A stretch of 64,000 nucleotides of DNA from Arthrobacter sp. Leaf69 (GCF_001422645.1 NZ_LMLR01000012.1:162451-226450); one strand, 5' to 3'. Shown: positions 1 through 9,393, counted from the stretch's first letter. Notes: a model not told the origin generated them from the sequence alone. Program-made: numbers and translations.

Positions 1-939
1 CACGGCGAGCCGCTGATCCCGATCTACGTCTTCTACTCGATGTTCGGTTTCCAGCGCACCGGCGATTCCTTCTGGGCCGCCGCGGACCAGATGACCCGCG
101 GGTTCATCATCGGCGCCACCGCCGGCCGCACCACCCTCACCGGTGAAGGCCTGCAGCACGCCGACGGCCACTCCCCCATCCTGGCCGCGACCAACCCGGC
201 CGTGCTCACCTACGACCCCGCGTACGGCTACGAGATGGGCCACATCATCCGGGACGGCCTGGAGCGGATGTATGGTCCCGGCGCCGCCGCCAATGACCCC
301 GACCGGAACCTCATGTACTACCTCACGGTCTACAACGAGCCCATCTTCCAGCCGGCCGAACCGGAGAACCTCGATGTCAACGGTGTGCTGAAGGGCATTT
401 ACCGGGTGTCGGCGTCGGACGCGGAAGGGCCCAAGAGCCAGATCCTGGCCTCCGGCGTGTCCGTCCCCTGGGCCCTCGAGGCCCAGCGGATCCTCGCCGA
501 GGACTGGGGCGTCTCCGCCGATGTCTGGTCCGTGACGTCCTGGAACGAACTCCGCCGGGACGGACTCGCTGCCGAAGAGGAAGCCTTCCTCAACCCCGGC
601 CAGCCCGCCCGCGTGCCGTTCGTCACCCAGCAGCTCGCCGGGGCCGCCGGTCCGATCGTGGCAGTCACCGACTACATGAAGGCCGTCCCGGACCAGATCC
701 GCCAGTTCCTGCCGCACCAGTTCGCCTCGCTCGGCGCCGACGGCTTCGGCTTCTCCGACACCCGCGCCGCAGCCCGCCGCTTCTTCAAGAACGACACCCA
801 CTCGATTGTGGTGAAGACCCTGCAGATGCTCGCCTCCCGCGGCGAGGTCGACGGCGAGGTCCCCGCCTATGCGATGGACCGCTACAAGCTCCTGGACGTC
901 AACGCCGGCACCACCGGCGGAGCGGGCGGCGACGCCTGA
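1..939 (+). CDS. aceE: Pyruvate dehydrogenase E1 component, C-terminal part (cut by window edge)
   Basis: The reading frame is open from base 1 and encodes the last 312 residues of a homodimeric-type pyruvate dehydrogenase E1 (full length is usually about 900 residues). This is the thiamine-diphosphate subunit that decarboxylates pyruvate and acetylates the E2 lipoyl group in the cytosolic complex. Diagnostic stretches are [25 protein letters not shown] and [11 protein letters not shown], followed by the C-terminal transketolase-like domain ending near residue 300. The start lies upstream of the window. A strong hairpin follows the stop, so the gene appears to end its transcript. It has no visible functional tie to the purine genes downstream. 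Confidence 0.95.
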   Translation, partial: HGEPLIPIYVFYSMFGFQRTGDSFWAAADQMTRGFIIGATAGRTTLTGEGLQHADGHSPILAATNPAVLTYDPAYGYEMGHIIRDGLERMYGPGAAANDPDRNLMYYLTVYNEPIFQPAEPENLDVNGVLKGIYRVSASDAEGPKSQILASGVSVPWALEAQRILAEDWGVSADVWSVTSWNELRRDGLAAEEEAFLNPGQPARVPFVTQQLAGAAGPIVAVTDYMKAVPDQIRQFLPHQFASLGADGFGFSDTRAAARRFFKNDTHSIVVKTLQMLASRGEVDGEVPAYAMDRYKLLDVNAGTTGGAGGDA

Positions 940-953
940 CGCCATCGAGTACG

Positions 954-993
954 CAGTTGACGGCAGTGTCCGGCCCGGGACTGCCGTCAACTG
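954..993. terminator. Hairpin after aceE
   Basis: A perfect 14-bp inverted repeat (954-967 with 980-993, 12-nt GC-rich loop) starts 14 bases after the aceE stop. There is no T-run, so it would be a hairpin-only terminator or a 3' end stabiliser. It reads the same on either strand. Confidence 0.6.
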
Positions 994-1018
994 TCATCCG
1001 GGTGCATAGGCTGGGACC

Positions 1019-1642
1019 ATGGCTGATTCATCGGAACCACTCACCACGGCGGGGTCAACGACGGCGGTCCTGCTCGCCGCCGGCGCCGGGAGGCGGCTGG
1101 GACTCGGGCCCAAGGCGGCGCTCCGGTTCCGCGGCCGCACGCTCGTGGAAGCCCTGGCCGACGTGCTGCTCGACGGCGGCTGCCGGGAAGTGGTGGCGGT
1201 GCTGGGCGCGGACGCGGCAACGGTCCGTGCCGCCACCGACCTCAGCCGGCACCGGGTCATCGACAACCCGGACTGGGCCACCGGCATGGGCGGCTCGTTC
1301 CGGCTGGGCGTCGCTGCGGCAGCGCCGGAGGACCATGTGCTCATCGCACTGGTGGACCAGCCCGGGCTGACCCCCGAAACCGTCGCCCGCCTGCTGGCAG
1401 CCCACCGGCCCGGCCGGGTGACGGCCGCCGCCTACCGGGACGCGGAAGGGAAACTGCGGCGGGGCCATCCGCTGCTCATCGACGCCGGACTCCGCACTGA
1501 AGCCACGGACACGGCAACGGGCGACGCCGGAGCGCGCTTCTTCCTTCAGGCCCACCCCGGGCTGGTCGACCTGGTGGACTGCAGCGACCTCACCGGCGGT
1601 GCGGACCTCGACACCCCGGACCAGCTGCATCTCCTCGACTAG
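1019..1642 (+). CDS. MobA/MocA-like nucleotidyltransferase (molybdenum cofactor type)
   Basis: This 207-residue protein belongs to the NTP-transferase family that includes MobA and MocA, which join CMP or GMP to molybdopterin. The N-terminus has the nucleotide-binding signature LLAAGAGRRLG (about residues 19-29) with a downstream lysine (LGPKAAL). DNPDWATGMGGS and LVDQPGLT are typical of the MocA branch. Xanthine dehydrogenases of the XdhABC type often have such a gene nearby, so a role in maturing the cofactor of the enzyme at 3952-7907 is likely but inferred. A -10 hexamer TAGGCT (1007-1012) sits six bases before ATG, which suggests a leaderless mRNA. The 3' end overlaps the convergent gene by 4 bp. 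Confidence 0.75.
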   Translation: MADSSEPLTTAGSTTAVLLAAGAGRRLGLGPKAALRFRGRTLVEALADVLLDGGCREVVAVLGADAATVRAATDLSRHRVIDNPDWATGMGGSFRLGVAAAAPEDHVLIALVDQPGLTPETVARLLAAHRPGRVTAAAYRDAEGKLRRGHPLLIDAGLRTEATDTATGDAGARFFLQAHPGLVDLVDCSDLTGGADLDTPDQLHLLD

Positions 1643-2304
1643 GACCCGGTGCCCGCCACTGCGCCGGGAGGGACCAGGAGCTCCTGAAGACCGCGCTTGA
1701 ACCCGGACCGGCCGCCGTGGGCGGGATGCCTGATTTTTGGCACGTCCAGGCCGCTGCGCTGCAGGCTGCGGTGCGCCACATTCCCCACGGCCACCACCGT
1801 TTCGATGGGAAAAAGCTCCGTCAGCGCCTGCCAGAACGGGGTTCCCAGCGCCGCCTCGGCCGACGTCGGCGTGCGGTTGGACAGCGGCCGCCCGGGCACG
1901 TGGGTATGCCACGGGCAGGCACTCCACAGCAGGGGCAGGAAATCCAGTTCGGCCAGCACCGCCCACATCACCGTGGCCGTCGGCTCCGCCGCGACACCCG
2001 CAGCATCCGCCGGCAGCGCATACCCCTTGCCCGGCCCGAACAGCCCGAACCCGTTGGCGGGGCCCTCAAACATGGTGCGGTTGGTGAAGGGAACCCCGGT
2101 GATCCTCATGCCCCGGAAGCCCGGCGCCTCCCCCACCAGCAGCACTCTCGGGGAGCGATCCCGCATTTCCTTCAGGTAGATCGCCAGGTTCCGCCGGCGC
2201 AGTGCATTTCCCGGGGCGGTGTGGTCGAAGAAGTTGGCGCACCCCGGTCCCGTTTCCACCGAAGCGAGCCGGTCCACAAAGCCCCCGATGGCCGATGAAA
2301 TCAT
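1639..2304 (-). CDS. Uracil-DNA glycosylase superfamily protein
   Basis: About 221 residues from the preferred ATG at 2304. The fold markers are VLLVGEAPGFRG near the N-terminus (the family's GEAPG-like motif) and a C-terminal IRHPAHGG (the position of the HPS/HPA loop). In this superfamily these motifs form the base-flipping pocket for uracil excision, but the motif following GEAPG is atypical, so the substrate is uncertain. An in-frame ATG at 2400 would extend the protein by 32 residues lacking family similarity and leave only 11 bp to the divergent gene. The internal start is therefore chosen. Confidence 0.6.
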   Translation of the reverse strand: MISSAIGGFVDRLASVETGPGCANFFDHTAPGNALRRRNLAIYLKEMRDRSPRVLLVGEAPGFRGMRITGVPFTNRTMFEGPANGFGLFGPGKGYALPADAAGVAAEPTATVMWAVLAELDFLPLLWSACPWHTHVPGRPLSNRTPTSAEAALGTPFWQALTELFPIETVVAVGNVAHRSLQRSGLDVPKIRHPAHGGRSGFKRGLQELLVPPGAVAGTGS

Positions 2305-2411
2305 TCCTGCCCGTTCCCTTGGCGTCTGGTCGGTCCACCAGAATATCCGGCCCGCCTCGCCGCCGACACAGGCCACTCCGCCACCGACACTGGCCGCCAT
2401 AGCATGGGGGC

Positions 2412-2936
2412 ATGGCGGACATGACCATCTTCACAGTGGGGCACTCCACCCACCCCATCGACGAATTCATTGGCATACTGCAGGCTCACGGCGTCAAGAA
2501 ACTGATCGATGTGCGCACTGTCCCGAAGTCGCGGCACAACCCGCAGTTTAATGCGGATGCCCTGGCGGCGAGTGTGCGGGCCAGCGGGATCACGTACCGG
2601 CGAATGGAATCCCTCGGCGGCCTGCGGCATGCCCGGAAGGACAGCCCCAATGGCGCCTGGCGCAACGCGTCGTTCCGGGGATACGCGGACTACATGCAGA
2701 CCGAGGAATTTGCCACTGCCATCGGCCAGCTGCTGGAACGCGGGCGGACCAACGATGCGGCGATCATGTGCGCTGAGGCGGTCCCGTGGCGCTGCCATCG
2801 CTCGCTGATCGGCGACGCGCTCCTGGTCCGGAATGTCCAGGTCCTGGACATCATGACGGAGAAGTCCGCCAAACCCCACACCCTGACCTCCTTCGCACGC
2901 GTCGAAGGAGAGCGGATCTGGTACCCGGCGGGCTGA
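2412..2936 (+). CDS. DUF488 family protein
   Basis: A 174-residue DUF488 protein. It starts with the family hallmark TIFTVGHSTHPIDEF, then IDVRTVPKSR and the conserved CAEAVPWRCHRSLI, which carries two cysteines and a histidine. DUF488 members are cytosolic proteins of undefined biochemical role with conserved basic and Cys/His residues. The gene is divergent from the glycosylase-like gene and stands alone. ATG at 2421 (MTIF) is an alternative start that would remove three residues. Confidence 0.75.
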   Translation: MADMTIFTVGHSTHPIDEFIGILQAHGVKKLIDVRTVPKSRHNPQFNADALAASVRASGITYRRMESLGGLRHARKDSPNGAWRNASFRGYADYMQTEEFATAIGQLLERGRTNDAAIMCAEAVPWRCHRSLIGDALLVRNVQVLDIMTEKSAKPHTLTSFARVEGERIWYPAG

Positions 2937-2968
2937 CGGCCGGTGAGCCAACCACAACGCGGGGTCAG

Positions 2969-3955
2969 CTACCAGCGCGGGTGGATCGAGGCGCGGAAGT
3001 ATCTGTCGTAGATTTCCCGGACGCCGACGTCGAACGTTGCGTCGATCCCGCCGACCCCCGCCGCTTCGGCGTTGGAGCGGGCCTGCTCCACGTTGCGGGC
3101 GCCCGGGATCACCGTGCTGACGCCGTCCTGCGCCGCGATCCAGGCGATGGCCGCCTGGGCGGTGCTGACGCCGTCGGGCACCAGTTCCTCGAACTCGGTC
3201 ACCGCCTGCAGGCCCTGCCCGAACTCCACACCGGAGAAGGTCTCCCCGACGTCGAACGCCGCTCCGGCGCGGTTGAAGTTCCGGTGGTCATCCGCCGCGA
3301 AGGACGTGTCCGCGGTGTATTTGCCGGACAGCAGCCCCGACGCGAGCGGCACGCGGGCGATGATGCCGACGCCGGCGGCCTCCGCCGCGGGCAGCACCTC
3401 GTCCAGCGGCTTGAGCCGGAAGGCATTGAGGATGATCTGGACAGTGGCCGTGCCTTCGTGCCGCATCGCTTCGAGGGCTTCGTCGGTCCGCTCCACGCTG
3501 ACGCCGTAATTCCTGATGGCCCCCTCCGCCACGAGGGTGTCCAGCGCGTCGTAGACCTCGGCGTTGCTGTACACGGCGGTGGGCGGGCAGTGCAGCTGGA
3601 CCAGGTCCAGACAGTCCGTCCCCAGGTTCCGCCGGGAGCGGTCCGTCCATTCGCGGAAGTTGGCCAGGTTGTAGTTCTCCGGCCGTTGTTCCGTCCGGCG
3701 GCCCATTTTGGTGCCCACCGTGATGTCCAGGCCCGGGTTATCGGCCAGGAATTTTCCGATGGCCTGTTCGCTACGGCCGTCGCCGTAAACGTCCGCCGTG
3801 TCGAAGAACGTGACCCCTGCTTCCGCCGAGGCGGCCAGGATGGCCTGCGCCTGCGCGGGGTCCACGTTGCCCCAGTCCGCGCCAAGCTGCCAGGTCCCCA
3901 GTCCAACGATGGAGACGTTCCGTCCGGTCTTGCCCAAGATTCGCTGTTCCATCAT
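2969..3955 (-). CDS. Aldo/keto reductase
   Basis: A 328-residue aldo/keto reductase with a TIM-barrel. The AKR tetrad is recognisable: Asp and Tyr in TADVYGDGRSE, Lys in VGTKMGRR and His in LVQLHCPP. The C-terminal NADPH-binding loop follows (VIPGARN...QARSN). The ATG overlaps the stop of the fused xanthine dehydrogenase subunit in an ATGA arrangement (3952-3955), so the two are translationally coupled and this is the last gene of that operon. AKRs are not part of known xanthine dehydrogenase systems. Its substrate is unknown, and the coupling suggests, without proof, an aldehyde or ketone met during purine turnover. Confidence 0.85.
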   Translation of the reverse strand: MMEQRILGKTGRNVSIVGLGTWQLGADWGNVDPAQAQAILAASAEAGVTFFDTADVYGDGRSEQAIGKFLADNPGLDITVGTKMGRRTEQRPENYNLANFREWTDRSRRNLGTDCLDLVQLHCPPTAVYSNAEVYDALDTLVAEGAIRNYGVSVERTDEALEAMRHEGTATVQIILNAFRLKPLDEVLPAAEAAGVGIIARVPLASGLLSGKYTADTSFAADDHRNFNRAGAAFDVGETFSGVEFGQGLQAVTEFEELVPDGVSTAQAAIAWIAAQDGVSTVIPGARNVEQARSNAEAAGVGGIDATFDVGVREIYDRYFRASIHPRW

Positions 3956-6849
3956 CCGACTATAGGCCTGACCTGCACTGCGGAGGCTGTCAGCCCGGCT
4001 TCCTTCAGGCCCAGGTAGATCTTGTCCCGGGCAATGGGCAGCTCCGCGAACCGGACCCCCGTGGCGTTGCGGATGGCGTTGGCCAGCGCCGGCGCCACCG
4101 GGTTGAACGGGCTCTCGCTCATGGACTTCGCGCCCAGCGGGCCCAGCTTGTCGCTGGTGTCGGCGAAATACACCTCGCTGCGCGGCACGTCCGCGAAGGA
4201 CGGGATGTGGTACTGCCGGAGAATGTCCGTGGTGACCCGGCCGGCGTCGTCCACCCTGACCTCCTCATACAGCGCGGCGCCCAGCGCCTGCGCGATCCCG
4301 CCTTCGATCTGCCCGCGGCACTGCCGCGGGTTGACCACGACGCCGGCGTCGGCGGCCTGGACGCTCTGCAGGATCCGCAGCTCCCCCGTCCCGGTGTTAA
4401 CGGCCACCCGGAAGCCGTGGACGTTGAACGCCACGGACCGCGGGGTCCCGCCCCAGTGCCCCTCGCCGGAAAGGTCGACGCCGGCCGCTGCGGCGGCGTC
4501 GTGCAGTTCCATCAGCGGCACCCGGGTTCCCTCGCACACCACCGCGTCCTCCTCCAGCACACACCCGGAGGCCTGGACCTGGCGGATGCCGGCGGCGAAG
4601 GCGCGGATCCGCACCGCGAGTTCCTCGGCCGCGGCCAGCGTGGCTTTCCCGGCCACCACCGTCCCGGCCGAGCCGAAGGCGCCGGAATCGTGGTCCACCA
4701 GGTCCGTGTCCGACTGCCGGACCGTGATCCGGCCCGCTGTGGTGGACAGGGCGGTGGCTGCGAGCTGGGCGTGCACGGTGGTGGTGCCGTTGCCGAATTC
4801 CGCGGTGCCCACGTCCACCCGGTAGGTCCCGTCGGGCAGGAGCCGGAGCTTGGAATGCGCGAAGTGGCCCCGCGGCGGGACCGTGTCGATCATGGACAGC
4901 GCCGAGCCCTCCCCGGTGACCCAGTCCGGGCCGAGGTCCTCGAGGCCGGCGTCCCGGTAGCGTTCCCGGCCGCGGTCCAGGGCGTCCTGCACCAGCCGCG
5001 TGCACTGGTCCAGCCCGTAGCTGCCGTAGAGCACGTCCTCCTCCGGGTCGGGGTGGGTGGAGAGCATGTCGTCGCCCTCGCGGACCATGTTGCGGCGGCG
5101 GAACTCCATCGGGTCCATGCCGATCCCGGCGGCGAGCTCGTCCACGGCGGACTCGATGGCGAAGACCGTCTGGCTCAGTCCGTAGCCGCGGAAGGCCCCG
5201 GACGGCACGGTGTTGGTGTACACCGCGTGGGCGTCCACTTTCTTGTTGGCGCAGTTGTACACAGCCAGGGATTCGCCGCAACCGTGAAACATCACGCCCA
5301 CGGAATGGTTGCCGTAGGCGCCGGCGTTGGTCAGCACCTCCAGCTGCAGGGCCGTCAGCTTGCCCTCGTTGCTGGCGGCGGCCTTGAGGTGGATGGTGAA
5401 CGGGTGCCGGGTGGTGGAGGCCGTGAACTGCTCGCTGCGGGTGAATTCCAGCTGCACCGGGCGCCGCAGTTTCAGCGCGGCGAGCGCCACGATGTCCTCG
5501 GTGAGGACTTCCTGCTTGCCGCCGAAGCCGCCGCCCACCCGTCCCGCGACCACCCGGATCCTGTCCTCGGGGAGGTCGAAGACCCGGCCCAGGGTGCGCC
5601 GGACCAGGAAGGGCACCTGGCTGGACGTGCGGACCTGGAGCCGGCCGTCGTCGTCGATCAGGGCGATGGCGGCGTGGGTCTCCAGGGCGGTGTGCTGCAC
5701 CCGCTGGGTGCGGTAGGTCTGTTCGTGGATGAAGTCCGCGGCGGCGAAGGCCGCGGCGACGTCCCCCAGTTCGGAGTGCAGCTCGGCCACGACGTTCTGT
5801 TCCGGCCGGCCGATGCGGGCCGTCGCGGCGTTCTTGTCGCCGTGGACCAGCGGCGCGCCGGGGCGCATGGCGTCCTGCGGGGTGAACACGGCATCCAGCA
5901 CCTGGTACTCCACTTTGAGTGCCCGGACGCCGGCTTCCGCCGCGGCCACGCTGTCGGCGACGACGGCGGCGATCCGCTGCCCGACGAACCGGACCACGTC
6001 GTCGAGCACGCGGGTGTCGTCCGGGTCGTCGGTGTAGAGCTCGTGCTGGGCCGTGGAGAACAGCTGCGCGGGCGCGTCCTCGTGGGTGAAGACCGCCTCG
6101 ACGCCGGGAATCCGCAGGGCGTCCGCGGAGTCGATGGACAGCACGCGGGCGTGGGCGTGCGGCGAGCGCAGGAGCTTCACGTGCAGGAGCCCGGGCAGCT
6201 CGGCCGCCGGGACGTCCAGGGTATAGCGCGCTGCGCCGGTGACGATGGCCCGGCTGGCGGGGGCCGGGACGTCGTCGCCCAGCTGGCCCGGGCGCGGCTC
6301 GGGCTGGCTCTCGCCGGCGATCCCGGATCCCGGCCCCGCGGGGTCCGGGTGGCTCGATTCGCCGTGCGCGGCCCCGCCGCAGACGGCGTCCGCAATGGCC
6401 CGGTAGCCCGTGCAGCGGCACAGGTTCCCCTTGAGGTTCCGTGGCAGGTTGGCCTTCTGCTCGTCGTCGAACGTGGCCGCCGTCATCACCATGCCCGCGG
6501 TGCAGAACCCGCACTGGAAGCCCTGCCGCTCCATGAACTGCTGCTGCATGGGGTGGAGGAGTCCCGCGCCGCCGGCTTCGGTGCCGGTGTCGGCGCGGGC
6601 GGTGCCGGCCAAGCCCTCCACCGTGGTCACAGCCCGGCCCTCCGCGCGGACCGCGGGGTAGATGCAGCTGTGCACGGGGGCACCGTCCACGTGGACGGTG
6701 CAGGCCCCGCAGTCGCCGCCGTCGCAGCCCTTCTTCACGCCGAAGTTGCCCTGCTCCCGCAGGAACGTCCGCAGGCACTGCCCCGGCCTGGGCTCGGCCT
6801 CCGCCGGCGTGCCGTTGATGGTCATTGCGCCATTGATCTCGATGGCCAT
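3952..6849 (-). CDS. Xanthine dehydrogenase, fused [2Fe-2S] and molybdopterin-binding subunit
   Basis: 965 residues combining two subunits that are often separate. Residues 1-150 form a ferredoxin-like and all-alpha [2Fe-2S] domain with cluster ligands in CDGGDCGAC (Cys42, 47, 50), Cys62, CGFC (113, 116) and CRC (144, 146). A Pro/Gly-rich linker of about 50 residues leads into the molybdenum hydroxylase domains, with GGGFGGK, GAFRGYG and AEFGNGTTTVHA. A C-terminal AKSMSESP segment keeps the catalytic glutamate, although the usual GxGE context is altered. It pairs with the FAD subunit two bases upstream to oxidise hypoxanthine or xanthine to urate. The reductase downstream is coupled by ATGA. 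Confidence 0.9.
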   Translation of the reverse strand: MAIEINGAMTINGTPAEAEPRPGQCLRTFLREQGNFGVKKGCDGGDCGACTVHVDGAPVHSCIYPAVRAEGRAVTTVEGLAGTARADTGTEAGGAGLLHPMQQQFMERQGFQCGFCTAGMVMTAATFDDEQKANLPRNLKGNLCRCTGYRAIADAVCGGAAHGESSHPDPAGPGSGIAGESQPEPRPGQLGDDVPAPASRAIVTGAARYTLDVPAAELPGLLHVKLLRSPHAHARVLSIDSADALRIPGVEAVFTHEDAPAQLFSTAQHELYTDDPDDTRVLDDVVRFVGQRIAAVVADSVAAAEAGVRALKVEYQVLDAVFTPQDAMRPGAPLVHGDKNAATARIGRPEQNVVAELHSELGDVAAAFAAADFIHEQTYRTQRVQHTALETHAAIALIDDDGRLQVRTSSQVPFLVRRTLGRVFDLPEDRIRVVAGRVGGGFGGKQEVLTEDIVALAALKLRRPVQLEFTRSEQFTASTTRHPFTIHLKAAASNEGKLTALQLEVLTNAGAYGNHSVGVMFHGCGESLAVYNCANKKVDAHAVYTNTVPSGAFRGYGLSQTVFAIESAVDELAAGIGMDPMEFRRRNMVREGDDMLSTHPDPEEDVLYGSYGLDQCTRLVQDALDRGRERYRDAGLEDLGPDWVTGEGSALSMIDTVPPRGHFAHSKLRLLPDGTYRVDVGTAEFGNGTTTVHAQLAATALSTTAGRITVRQSDTDLVDHDSGAFGSAGTVVAGKATLAAAEELAVRIRAFAAGIRQVQASGCVLEEDAVVCEGTRVPLMELHDAAAAAGVDLSGEGHWGGTPRSVAFNVHGFRVAVNTGTGELRILQSVQAADAGVVVNPRQCRGQIEGGIAQALGAALYEEVRVDDAGRVTTDILRQYHIPSFADVPRSEVYFADTSDKLGPLGAKSMSESPFNPVAPALANAIRNATGVRFAELPIARDKIYLGLKEAGLTASAVQVRPIVG

Positions 6850-6851
6850 GT

Positions 6852-7907
6852 TCAGGCCCCTTTCTGCTGTGGCGAAGCCTGCGGTGCCGGCTCGTGCTGT
6901 GCCGGCTCCTGCCGGGACGGCTCCTGCGGCGACGGGCGCCGCGGCGGCCAGAAATCCCCGGAGACACGGGCCGGCGCGGTGCCGGCCGGGGCCGACAGTT
7001 CGGCACGGATTTCCTCGGCGAGGCGGTAGGTCATGTCCTTGCGCCAGGCCGGCAGTCCGTGGATGTCGTCGTGGTAGAGCCCGTCCGGGATGGCGGCGTC
7101 GAGCGCGGCGGCGAGTCCGGCCGCCGCATCGGCTCCTGCCTCCGCACTGGCTCCGGCGCCGGTGCTGCCAGGGGTGCCGGTGCCGGTGCCGCCGGTGCCG
7201 GTGCTGCCAGAGCCGGGGAGGCGGAGCTGCACGGGGCGCTTGGTGGCGGCGGTAACGGTGAGGACCAGGGTGCCGTCGGCGTCGAGCCTGCCGATCAGCA
7301 GCACGCCGGAGCGGCCCAGATTGCTCAGCGACAACCGGCGGAACGCCACCCGCGAGGCAAGGGCCGGCGCCGGCAGGTGGATACTGCGGAGCAACTCGCC
7401 GGGCGCCAGGCAGTTGCGCCCGTCCCCGGTCACAAACTCCGCCACGGGGACGGTGCGGCTGGCGCCGCCCGGACCGAGCACCGTGCCCACGCCGTCCAGG
7501 GCCGCACAGAGCGAGATCATGGGTCCGGCCGGCAGGGAGGTGCAGAGGTTGCCGCCCACGGTGGACATGTTCCAGACCTTAAAGGACGCCACAAAAGAAT
7601 CGCAGCACGGCCGGATCAGCTCCAGCGCGGGCCACGACGCCGCATGCGCCCGGACGGTTTCGCCGGCGGGCAGGGCATACAGCTCCGCGACGGTGCAGGT
7701 GGCCGCGAGTTCGATCCCTTCTTCGGACACGGTGATGGCCGGCCAGCCGGTGGAGCCGAGGTCCAGCAGCCGCCGCAACGGCTCCTGGCCGAAGGCGAAG
7801 CTGCCGTAGGAAAACAGCACGGTGCCGCCGGCCAGCCAGGCGTCGCCGGCCTGCCAGTCGGCCGGATCCGCGGTGCGGACCACCGCCTCGATGGTGTTCA
7901 TGTCCAT
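6852..7907 (-). CDS. Xanthine dehydrogenase FAD-binding subunit
   Basis: 351 residues of the CO dehydrogenase flavoprotein/XDH medium-subunit family, passing electrons from the FeS clusters to NAD or another acceptor through FAD. AGGTVLFSYG (about 26-35) and STVGGNLCTSLPAG (115-128) match the two FAD pyrophosphate-binding motifs. Residues about 231-264 are a Gly/Ser/Thr/Ala low-complexity insert encoded by GGTGCC-type DNA repeats, and the C-terminus is a QEP/HEP-rich tail. The ATG at 7907 is chosen because AGGAG lies about five bases upstream. It overlaps the end of the upstream XdhC-like gene by 10 bp and ends two bases before the fused subunit. Confidence 0.88.
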   Translation of the reverse strand: MDMNTIEAVVRTADPADWQAGDAWLAGGTVLFSYGSFAFGQEPLRRLLDLGSTGWPAITVSEEGIELAATCTVAELYALPAGETVRAHAASWPALELIRPCCDSFVASFKVWNMSTVGGNLCTSLPAGPMISLCAALDGVGTVLGPGGASRTVPVAEFVTGDGRNCLAPGELLRSIHLPAPALASRVAFRRLSLSNLGRSGVLLIGRLDADGTLVLTVTAATKRPVQLRLPGSGSTGTGGTGTGTPGSTGAGASAEAGADAAAGLAAALDAAIPDGLYHDDIHGLPAWRKDMTYRLAEEIRAELSAPAGTAPARVSGDFWPPRRPSPQEPSRQEPAQHEPAPQASPQQKGA

Positions 7908-9226
7908 GGCATCTCCTGGTGGTGCGGGGTAAGGATTTCCGGCGTGCGGTGCGGAGTGTTCAAATCCGGGGTGCGGATTTCCGGGATATGGGGCTCCGGC
8001 ATAGGGATTTCCGGACCGCCGTACGGATGGATCGGTCCGCTCCCGTGTTTCAAGGACAACCCGCGGGCGGAACGGGTCCGGGCTGCCACCAGCTCCGCGG
8101 TGATGGAGACGGCCACCTCGGCCGGGGTGACCGCGCCGAGGTCTAGCCCAATTGGGGAATGCAGCCACTCGATCTCCGCCGGCGCCACCCCGGCGGCGAG
8201 CAGTGATTCCAGCCGCTGGCGGTGGCTCCGCCGCGATCCCATGGCCCCGACGTAGGCCAGGTCCAGGCGCAGCGCGGTCTGCAGCAGGGGGATGTCGAAC
8301 TTGGGATCATGGGTGAGCACGCAGACAACGGTCCGGGCGTCGAGCCGGCCGGACGCAGCTTCCGCGGCCAGGTAGCGGTGCGGCCAGTCCGTCGCCACCT
8401 CGTCGGCCGGGGCGAAGCGCTCCTGCCGGGTGAAGGCCGGCCGGGCATCGCACAGGGTCACGTGGTAGCCCAGCAGCCGGGCGGCCGGCACCAGGGCCGC
8501 GCCGAAATCGTTGGCGCCGAACACCAGCATCCGGGCCGGCGGCAGCCTGCTCTCCACCAGCACGGTGATGGGCCCGGCGGCGGGCCGGTCCGCGTCGCCA
8601 TAGCAGCCGGATTCCGCCGCCAGCCGTAGCACCCCGGTGGTCCCGCTTCTCAGCAGGGGCTCCAGTTGCGCGGCGGCCGCCCGGAGCCGGGGGCTGGTCC
8701 CGCCGGGTACTCCCAATAGCGCGGCCACGGCCTCGGACTGCGCCACCCGGTAGCTGGCCGGATCCGGGATGATGACGGCGCCGGCACCCCGCCGGGCACC
8801 GGTACCGCCCGGGGACCCGGCGTCGAGCCGGCGGATGAGCGCCAGGCCCGTGCCGGGGCCGTGGGCGTCCGTGGTGTTCAGGACCTCCGGCCGGAGACCG
8901 CCGAGGGCATCCGTCAGCAGTTCGATGTGGACTTCCAGCTCGCCCCCGCAGGTGAGCCCGACGGCGAACGCGTCCTCGGCGCTGTAGCCGAAGAACTCGC
9001 GGCGGGTGCCGCCGTCGGCCATCACCTCCAGGGCCGCAGCCACGACGGCGCCCTCGACGCAGCCGCCGGAGAGGCTGCCCAGGACATCGCCTGCCGCGGA
9101 CACCAGCATGGAGGTTCCCACCGGGCGCGGCACGGAACCGTTGGCGGCCACCACTGTGGCCACGGCGCAGGGCTGGTCTGCGGCGGCCGGCGGCCAGGCC
9201 GCCAGCGACGGCATCAGGTCCAACAT
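7898..9226 (-). CDS. XdhC/CoxI family molybdenum cofactor insertion factor
   Basis: 442 residues. The N-terminal CoxI domain (AVATVVAANGSVPRPVGTSM, SLSGGCVEGAV) and the C-terminal XdhC Rossmann domain (LVFGANDFGAALV, AYVGAMGSRRSHRQR) are both clear. XdhC proteins bind molybdenum cofactor, promote sulfuration and deliver it to xanthine dehydrogenase. The start at 9226 has AGAGG seven bases upstream. An in-frame extension upstream would run through the intergenic repeat and is rejected. The last 50 residues are an odd proline-rich tail with repeated PEI and TP units, produced by three copies of a GGATTTCCGG DNA motif (7933, 7975, 8005). Confidence 0.85.
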   Translation of the reverse strand: MLDLMPSLAAWPPAAADQPCAVATVVAANGSVPRPVGTSMLVSAAGDVLGSLSGGCVEGAVVAAALEVMADGGTRREFFGYSAEDAFAVGLTCGGELEVHIELLTDALGGLRPEVLNTTDAHGPGTGLALIRRLDAGSPGGTGARRGAGAVIIPDPASYRVAQSEAVAALLGVPGGTSPRLRAAAAQLEPLLRSGTTGVLRLAAESGCYGDADRPAAGPITVLVESRLPPARMLVFGANDFGAALVPAARLLGYHVTLCDARPAFTRQERFAPADEVATDWPHRYLAAEAASGRLDARTVVCVLTHDPKFDIPLLQTALRLDLAYVGAMGSRRSHRQRLESLLAAGVAPAEIEWLHSPIGLDLGAVTPAEVAVSITAELVAARTRSARGLSLKHGSGPIHPYGGPEIPMPEPHIPEIRTPDLNTPHRTPEILTPHHQEMPWT

Positions 9227-9320
9227 GGCTGCACCTCTATTTCCTGCACGGCGATGGTGTGCATATTCTCGTTCCAATCGTTGTCCGGGGACAGCACTGC
9301 CGCGGCGGCGTGGCCCAGAA

Positions 9321-9382
9321 TCGCTGCGCTTTCGGATTTTCGCACCCGGGATCCCGGGTGCGGCGGTCCGAAAGCGCAGCGA
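9321..9382. repeat. REP-like nested palindrome (element A)
   Basis: A perfect 16-bp inverted repeat (9321-9336 with 9367-9382) encloses a second perfect 22-bp palindrome (9341-9362) centred on CCCGGGATCCCGGG. It begins 12 bases downstream of the minus-strand permease stop and lacks a T-run. The GGATCC...CGGTCCGAAA content recurs at about 32221 and 33374, so it looks like a dispersed palindromic element that may also act as a transcript-end hairpin. Confidence 0.7.
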
Positions 9383-9393
9383 AAGTCCGGATG

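Noticed and set aside
4207-7029. A 940-codon open frame on the plus strand opposite the xanthine dehydrogenase genes, and similar long antisense frames (for example 26173-28332 minus, 52764-54932 minus).
   Set aside because: They mirror GC-rich real genes, lack family motifs, are dominated by Arg/Gly/Ala/His and Val, and have no ribosome sites. They arise from codon bias in high-GC DNA.
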